Below, piece after piece: positions 57,574 through 64,000 of a stretch of DNA of 64,000 nt. The notes under the pieces were generated by a model. The model was given only the letters and a program-made list of their open reading frames with translations, did not search any database and had not been told where the DNA came from. Made by a program: the position numbers and the translations under genes. How positions within the stretch are numbered: position 1 is the first letter of the stretch; each line of letters starts with the position of its first letter. Source of the stretch: Glebionis coronaria (taxonomy: Eukaryota; Streptophyta; Magnoliopsida; Asterales; Asteraceae); NCBI GenBank assembly GCA_025667525.1, contig JANFOE010000576.1, positions 434,001 through 498,000 of the forward strand. Reading direction: 5' to 3'.

Positions 57574-58619
57574 TTGAAAGGAGATATCACTAAGCAAGGG
57601 AATGATAGTAGAACCAAGCTTCGACATGATATGCAAACCTCTTTTAGCAATCAAACGAATGATTTGAAGAATATGATGGCTAGTATCTTTCCAAGTACTC
57701 AACCCACTACTTCGGGCTCTCTTCCTTCAACTACCGTCACCAACCCAAGAGCGAATGTGAGTGCTATTACTACACGTAGTGGAGCAACTTTAGTAGGACC
57801 ATCTATCCCTCCTCCAGTTACTCCATCTACACCTCCTCCACCACCATTTATCCCGCCTACTCCCACGCCTAGTATTAGTTCTCCATTACCGTCTCCACCG
57901 CTTATTAAAGAAGTACCCAAGAAACACCCTTCACCAACCCCACCTACACCACCTAAACTCAATATCCCTTATCCTTCTCGCTTAGACAAGTGCCAATTGC
58001 TCACCAAGGATGATATTCAAGTGTCAAACTTTTTGAAAAAGATTTTGGGAGTGACCATCACCTTTAGCCTTGTTGAAGCTCTAGCCCAAATGCCGAAATT
58101 TGTTAAGATGTTTAAGGAATTTCTTAATAAGAAGAAGAAGATGGCCGAGTTTGTTAACACCCGGTTGAATGAAAACTGCTCTACAGTCCTTCTTAAAGAA
58201 CTTCCGGAGAAACTTGGAGATCCCGGTCGTTTTGTGTTGCCATGTACTTTTAACCAAACTGAAGAATTTACTGCCTTAGCCGATCTCGGGCAAGTATAAA
58301 TCTGATGCCTTTAAGTGTTTGGAAAAAGTCATCATTACCCGATCTTACACCAACAAATATGACTCTTGAGCTAGCAAATCGCACTCTCGCTTACCCCGTT
58401 GGTATTGCCGAAGATGTATTTATTAAATTTGGTACCTTCACTTTTCTGGTCGACTTTGTTGTTGTTGATTATGAAATGGACCCTCGTATTACGTTAATAC
58501 TTGGTCGACCATTCTTGAGAACCGGAAAAGCATTAGTCGATGTTGCCGAAGGTGAGCTAATCATAAGGGTCGGGAATGATGCACAAGTATTTAAAATGGG
58601 GAAGATCACAACCAAATAA
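57574..58619 (+). pseudogene. Element F Gag-protease linker and aspartic protease, frameshifted in the active site
   Basis: 57574-58299 holds a helical segment, AITTRSGATLVGPSIP (the linker motif also found in A), a Pro-rich stretch (PPVTPSTPPPPPFIPPTPTP), IPYPSRLDKCQ, NENCSTVLLKELPEKLGDPG and ALADLG. One G is missing at about 58290, inside the DLGA motif, so the frame closes. The rest, INLMPLSVWKK with ITLILGRPFLRTGKALVDV, is open in the other frame to 58619. Apart from this single base the protease looks complete. Confidence 0.88.
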
Positions 58620-58640
58620 AATGGAAGAGAATCAGGGAAT

Positions 58641-59504
58641 ATGATTAATGTGCTTGATGATTTTGTCATCTACAACAATCCTCTTTTCGACTCTTTCTAC
58701 GATAATCCACTTTTCCAAGATGATGTGGATGGTTCTCTCTCCAATTTAGATCCCCCACTAATTCATGAGTCTCCACTAATTTATGATGACTATGATGATG
58801 ATTCTAGTTCCAATAGGGATGATTATGATAATTTCGTTTTAGAGTATCCAGACATGCCAACTTATGATGATTTTGATGATGTTGATACTCTTTCGAGTGA
58901 TTCTTCACATGATGACCTTGCACCTACTTTTGATGAAGATCCTCCACCAATAATGCTTGATCCTACTTTGGACGACTACTCATTTGAGGAAGACTTTGCT
59001 ACTTTTCTCAACACCTACTTCCCCAATGAGAATGATTCTCCTCCTTTGGACATTGATTTTGGTCTTTATCCTCCTTCGGATATGAAGAAACCCGTTTCAA
59101 AGGAGAAGAAGCTGGAAGACACCGATATCTGCAGTACTTATGTCTTGACACCTCTCTATCCACCTTCTAAAGATGAGATTGTGCGATTTATTAGCGGATC
59201 TTCTTCAAGGTCTACTGAGCCTAAGTGTTACTTTCCCCTAAAGGAAAAGGCGTTCGATCCCGGTATTGCCATTTCTAAGCAATCTCAGTATCCATCTGAT
59301 GAAATAAAAGGAAAGATTTTTGGAATTTATGGAGGTATGCTTGCACCTCATCACCTTTGCTACCACCGTGCTCAACAACTGCTTAAGGGAACCTTGCCTA
59401 CTCTTCTTTGGCTTGCCTTGTTCGCCTTAAGCTTGTGTTATTTGATGGACGAAAACCATGTATTTGATCCCGGTGGATGTGTTTCAAACTTCTTCCTATG
59501 CTAG
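58641..59504 (+). CDS. Element F acidic ORF with hydrophobic C-terminal segment, unknown
   Basis: Uninterrupted 287-codon ORF at the position of RT/integrase. I do not recognise it. Residues 1-150 are extremely Asp-rich (YDDYDDDSSSNRDDYDNF; YDDFDDVDTLSSDSSHDD), with repeated NNPLF/DNPLF near the start. A middle part (LTPLYPPSKDEIVRFISG; KEKAFDPGIAISKQSQYPSD) precedes KIFGIYGGMLAPHHLCYHRA. Residues about 251-268 (TLPTLLWLALFALSLCYL) are hydrophobic enough for a membrane helix, followed by a short Cys-containing tail. The stop aligns in place with the pol stop of element A, since the shared 3' noncoding region starts right after both. It is open while gag and protease are not. It could be a decayed env-like or accessory gene. 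Confidence 0.6.
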   Translation: MINVLDDFVIYNNPLFDSFYDNPLFQDDVDGSLSNLDPPLIHESPLIYDDYDDDSSSNRDDYDNFVLEYPDMPTYDDFDDVDTLSSDSSHDDLAPTFDEDPPPIMLDPTLDDYSFEEDFATFLNTYFPNENDSPPLDIDFGLYPPSDMKKPVSKEKKLEDTDICSTYVLTPLYPPSKDEIVRFISGSSSRSTEPKCYFPLKEKAFDPGIAISKQSQYPSDEIKGKIFGIYGGMLAPHHLCYHRAQQLLKGTLPTLLWLALFALSLCYLMDENHVFDPGGCVSNFFLC

Positions 59505-61521
59505 TCAAGGTTGAGTCAAGCTCACGACTCGGTTAACAAAAACAAGCGCTCCTCGGGAGGCAACCTGCAGTATCTATCCTTTTCCTTTTTTTTATAATAA
59601 GTGTAGGGGGAGACCCTAGTATGTGTTTGTTGTTTTCTTTCTTATCATGTGCAGGGATTCGAGCTTTAAAAGATCCATTCTTGATGACTTTTGACGACCC
59701 GTGATTACGTGTTCCCGTCTTCCCGGTTCTATCCTAAACTCTTTTGATTCTCTATTTTATATTCTTCAATATTAAAATAGGAATCCCTTTAGTTGTCCTT
59801 TCCTTTGCAAGACTTAAACAACGTGTACAATGTCCTAAGTGTAGGGGAGTTTACTTCCACATGCTTAAACATTGAGGACAATGTTTATATTAAGTGTCGG
59901 GGGGACTTCTATCGAAGTTAAGTGGACTTTTCCTTGTGTTTATCCTCATTTTAACCGGAAAATTGATTTTTCGACATTTTTCAAAAATTTTGATCTATTT
60001 TGGCCTAGTAGTTTTTCCTTTGCTAGAATAAATTTTAATAAAGTGGTTTTAATTTTTAAACGTTGTGAATCTTTGGACTCAACCCGAGTTTACTTATCCA
60101 AGTTTACTCTAGCTAGTATCCTTAACGTGTTTGAGTCAAGTTTTGCTAGGCTTTTATATACGGAACTTTAAAACGTGAAAGTCTTAGCTCTTACGGGTTA
60201 AGAACAATAACTTTTCGCAAGTTCCTATAATTTATCCTAGAGAGTCGTTTATCAAGGGAACTTTAAAATGCGATTTCTAAACTTGAAAAATTCTAAGAGT
60301 TTGCAAGATCCTATAGATGACTCGAAAACCCAAAACTTTGATTTAATTGGCTAAGCATCCACGAGTCTCATTCCTTGAGATTTTAAATTGTGGAGAACGA
60401 GAGATGATAGAGTCAATTATAAGTTTGGTATTCTTTCATGAATTTATGTGAGTTGATTATGAGCTTTTTCTCCCATCGCTTGTTAATAATTTTAATTGCA
60501 ATAAATAAGGTTGTACGATTTGAAACGTTACTTAGCTTCTAGCACAAGATCGTTTAAAAGCTGCTCGGTATTGATTAGAGTTCATAGCCAAGGCATAACT
60601 TATTGAAGCGGGATGCGAAGATTGGCGAGTCCGAAAAGGTCCTAACAAGACATAAGGGCTACATTTTGTTGCTAAAGATCCCAAGTGATGTGAAGAATCA
60701 TTTATCAAAAATCAATATGAAGGATCGAGACACACGACGAAAAGCAAATACTCCCCTAAAGATCATGGAGAAGTCTATCCGAAAAGACCCTAGCAAGGTA
60801 TGAGGATAAATAGATCCAAGTCCTAAAAGGAGGCGGATCGTTGTATATCAAAATCCCAAATAATGATTGGAGAAAAATGAAGAAGTCGTGGTCCAAATAT
60901 GAAGAATCTCTCAAAAAGTTCAAGTGAAGAAATTCCTATTATGAATAGAAGACTATTATTTCATGAACGTCTCTCAAGATTTGAAGTATGAAGTCGCTGC
61001 CAAATATCGGTACGAGAAAGGTCTCAAATCGTGAAGCGAGTTATGCCAAGATATAAACTTTAGGAGGTCCCGAGAAGTAGTTTTAAAAGATTTTGTCCTT
61101 TGGCTAACTATTGATTAAATCGTCCTACTTTATTTTCGGCCTAAATAAACTATCGCAATAAGTTAAAAATGCATCCTCCTGATCATTCAAGAAAATAATA
61201 AAATATAAGAGATACACCTAGGAATAAGGGAGTCTAAGAAAATAATTGGCCCACATGAGTTTGCGTTAGTTTGCTAACTTATAATAACAATGATCTCGTT
61301 TTTAAGCTTGGTATGGGGAACGTGAAACTTGAGGGTGATAAACATTCATGACATTCCAAAACCCTAAGGTAAGTTTTTAAGCTTTTTACTTGTTTTCTTC
61401 CTTTAAATATTTTGTCTCTTTAATAAAGGCCAATGTGGATTGATTGTGATGGAAAATGTAAAACTTCCTTTGTAATTAATGCACTGCATGAGGACATTGC
61501 AATGGTCAACTGCATGGTATT
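59505..61521 (+). other. Element F 3' noncoding region, shared with element A
   Basis: 2.0 kb. GTTGAGTCAAGCTCACGACT matches the A 3' region just after its stop. Contains gtgtagggggaga (59602 on), gtgtaggggag (59840 on), the perfect hairpin 59867-59886 and cggggggac (59898 on). From about 60130 to 61080 it matches A copies 1 and 2 at roughly 85% by eye. The usual purine tract directly before the LTR is missing or decayed (gcatggtatt). Confidence 0.75.
59867..59886 (+). other. Small conserved hairpin, element F
   Basis: AAACATTG, loop AGGA, CAATGTTT: a perfect 8-bp stem, followed within 12 bases by a G-rich tract. Confidence 0.65.
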
Positions 61522-63324
61522 TAATAAGTGTGAAAACACTTATCCTTTTACCACTTAATTATAATAATAACCAAGCTAAAACAAGTATTTTATGTGGTAA
61601 ATGTCAGAATTATATGTGGTTTGTGTTTTTGTTGTGATTTAGGACCAAAATGTGAAAAGGGAAGAAAACACGGGCTTTCACCGGCTTTTATCGAAGAAAA
61701 AGACAAAACACGAAGTCAAAAGATCAATAGTGCAAAAAAGGAAGGAAGTCCAAGGCCTATTCTAAAGATTTATCGAAGAAAAGTCTAAAGACGGAAGTTT
61801 AATAAAGCCGAAGAACTCAAGTCTAATTAATGAATAAATTACAAGACGAGTTTAATTAATCCCGAGACAAAGTCGAAAAAGTCGAAGAATTTAGAAGACG
61901 AAAAGACGAGAAAGAAAGAAAGAAGGAAGGAAGCTTCCAACACATGCTAACCTCCCTTCTCCCTATAAATAGAGAGCTTCATTTCATTTTCATACTTGTT
62001 AGCAAATTTGACACATTAGTCTTTCCATTTTATTTTCCAAGAACTTTCATATTGTCATTTACTTAATTGTCATTTAAATTCATGCCTTTAATTTCAAGTA
62101 AGTCTCTTAATTTTGTTGTTGAATCTTTATTTTCCTTTAATCAATCTTTTCATTATCATTCTTATTCTACTTTTCTTGTTTTTGATTTGATATTGATTCG
62201 GATTAAGCATTCATTTTTCTTGATCTTATTGCTTATTTGATTAAAAAGTTTATCTTTGTATTCTTATCTAGGCTTTTATACGATTTAAGCTTTAAGCTTG
62301 ACATGCTTATTGGCTTATTTTGTATTTAGCTTATTTGTTTTAAAGTTCTCTTAAAAGCTTCATCTTTTTAAAGTTTATTTTATAAAGTTTGCTTATTTTG
62401 TGTCTTGAAAGTCTTTAAATTTGTGCTTATTTTGTTCATCTTATTATTGTTTTGGTAAGTTTCGGTTAGTGCTTATTAGTCTTAGATTATTTAGTTTTGC
62501 TTATTTTCGTATCTCATTCCATCGGAAAGGGATCTTGGATTCTGACAGCTTTCACTTATTCCGATCGTAACAATTGGAATAGGGTTTCTGAGATTCTGAC
62601 GGCTCTTTGCGATCAACATTCAGATAGAGTAATTTCCCCTTATTCCGATCGTGATTGCGATCGCTCATTGCGATCGTATATTGCAACCGGTCTTAAGGTT
62701 TTATTGTGACGAAGTGCTGCCAAATTTTTTGCAACCATATTCCGATGCATTATTCCGACAGATTTGTTTGTAGTTATTCCGATGCTTTTGTTTTTATTAC
62801 ATTCCGATAGAATAGTTTTTACATATTCCGATAGATTCTAGGTTTAAACATTCCGATAGATTTCACTATAGTTATTCCGATAAATTTGTTCTTACTTATT
62901 CCGATACTTACATTCTGATAAGTATTCCGACGGCTTTGTGGTGACAGCATTCCGACGGGATTCCGACGGACTGGGTTTTGTTTTAATATTTTGCCTTAGT
63001 TTAAGTTTTCAAGTTTGCATTGTTTTAAGTTTTCAAATTTTCATTTTTATTTAATTATAAAATTTACTTTTCGTCAAGTATTAATTTTTTTCATTCAATT
63101 ATTTACATTTAAAAGTTTTAAATTTTGCACCATTTACTTTTTAATTAGTTTTAGTTTTAATTACTCGTCATTTACTTTAACGTCTTGCACATTTACTTTA
63201 CTACAACGACCAATATATTTGTTTCCCACCAAAAGACGACTGAGTCGCACTTAAACCAGTAATCAATTCGATAAGACACACACAACGAACTTAATTTTTA
63301 TAACTGAGTAAAACACAGTTATTA
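61522..63324 (+). repeat. Element F 3' LTR
   Basis: 1803 bp, TAATAAGTGTG...CAGTTATTA. It has a shorter GAAA run than the 5' LTR (61909-61924), the TATA box at 61963-61972 and the TTCCGAY array. The end forms a short hairpin (63300-63306 with 63316-63322). Confidence 0.93.
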
Positions 63325-63329
63325 TTACG
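63325..63329 (+). other. Target-site duplication of element F, right copy
   Basis: TTACG, matching 54239-54243. Confidence 0.9.
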
Positions 63330-64000
63330 GGTCATAGCATGTTCTTAGCTTGTTTTATATGTTCTTGTCTTATTATACTATTTAAATGATATACTGTATT
63401 ATTTATGTATTTCATGTACTCTAATTAAGTATTATCTTGTATTCTTGTATTATTATACTTGTTGTGTAATAATAAGTAACTTCCTAAAAATAGCGCGTTT
63501 CAAAAGATAGAAAGTTTCCAAAAATTGAAAGTTTCTAAAAATTGAAAGTTTCCAAAAATAGAAAGTATCCAAAAATAGAAATAAACTGAATTAATAAGCT
63601 AATAATATAAGCTAGTGTTTACTGGTTAAAAGTCATAAGTCATGTAATTAATAGTTTATTAATTAAATACTATAGGTTATAACTGATTATTAATTAATAA
63701 TAATAGTTCATGTTATATTTATTAATAATATATCATGGTTAATTAATAAACTATAGGTTATACAAATTTAATTAAGTTATGGTTAACTAGCATAGTTTAT
63801 TAAATAAATGAATGGTAAATTAATAAACCATAGGTTATATGATTTAATTAAATAAATCATGATTCAATTAAATTAGTCTAAATAAAATACTTAGGTTAAT
63901 CATGAATTATTATATTTAATAATTATAACCTAAGTCATGTTTTTAATTAAGTTAATAGTCATGTTATAATCTAATTAAATAACTATAAACTAATTTTATA
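63330..64000 (+). other. AT-rich flank with short repeats
   Basis: No gene. 63502-63580 has about five 17-bp units of the type aaaaattgaaagtttcc. The remainder (63580-64000) is built of degenerate ttaattaataaactataggttat-like pieces. It may be a decayed repeat; I cannot assign it. Confidence 0.6.
63502..63580 (+). repeat. 17-bp tandem repeat
   Basis: About five units of aaaaattgaaagtttcc with a few changes. Confidence 0.85.

Larger units (their letters stand above)
54244..63324 (+). mobile_element. Element F: non-autonomous Athila-related retrotransposon with TA...TA ends
   Basis: LTRs 54244-56062 and 61522-63324, both beginning TAATAAGTGTG and ending CAGTTATTA, flanked by TTACG. The primer-binding site is at 56065. 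The inner 5.5 kb codes Gag, a protease remnant and an acidic ORF, and has an Athila-like 3' noncoding region. No RT, RNase H or integrase is present. About 15-18 differences in the first 240 bp of the two LTRs suggest an older insertion than B or C. Confidence 0.92.

Noticed and set aside
57699..57962. Gly/Val-rich minus-strand ORF
   Set aside because: Antisense shadow of the Pro-rich Gag-protease linker of F.

Overview
The window is plant repeat DNA made almost entirely of nested LTR retrotransposons. I see no host gene, tRNA, rRNA or CRISPR array. The organism is most likely a composite (Asteraceae; Tanacetum/Artemisia-like). This is inferred from protein families I recognise: a Ty1/copia Gag followed by a very long coiled-coil spacer, Athila-type Gag/Pol, and Tekay/Del chromovirus Gag-Pol with a C-terminal chromodomain. 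It rests on recognition, not on a search.

Layout. Element D (Tekay, + strand) is the host layer. Its gag-protease remnant is at 18497-19474, its pol remnant at 47365-50170, and its 3' LTR at about 50222-54210; its 5' end lies left of the window. D holds two insertions. Element A (Athila, +) fills 1 to about 18496 and carries a 6.45 kb tandem duplication (3937-10380 and 10384-16837). Element C (Tekay, - strand, 19480-47359, target-site duplication ATGTC) has LTRs of 2.63 and 2.64 kb. C is split in its integrase by element B (Tekay, +, 22631-39167, TSD TCTGG, LTRs of 2.9 kb). B is split in its integrase by element E (Ty1/copia, -, 29618-35287), a 5' LTR + Gag fragment. This gives four nesting levels, D>C>B>E. 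Thirty-three bases after D's 3' LTR lies element F (54244-63324, TSD TTACG), a complete-looking but non-autonomous Athila relative. F has TA...TA termini, gag and a protease remnant, and a 287-codon acidic ORF where RT/RNase H/integrase should be. The right end (63330-64000) is AT-rich with short repeats.

Almost all coding regions are decayed. B is the best preserved: one amber codon in gag plus the E insertion. A is dead in both copies, with a shared Asp-to-Ala change in the integrase triad. C lacks its protease active site.

The strongest unexplained signals are: (1) a hairpin at the very 3' end of the LTR in the three diverged Tekay families B, C and D, with the same 14-bp stem plan, the same two-base bulge, a TTCCGCT loop motif and compensating base pairs; (2) a donor/acceptor pair at the same place in those three LTRs, suggesting a 495-615 nt intron in the leader; (3) the F design and its acidic, probably membrane-anchored ORF; (4) a noncoding block between pol and the 3' LTR shared by A and F; (5) an extra ORF upstream of gag in C. 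Percent differences quoted are hand counts over short stretches, not alignments.
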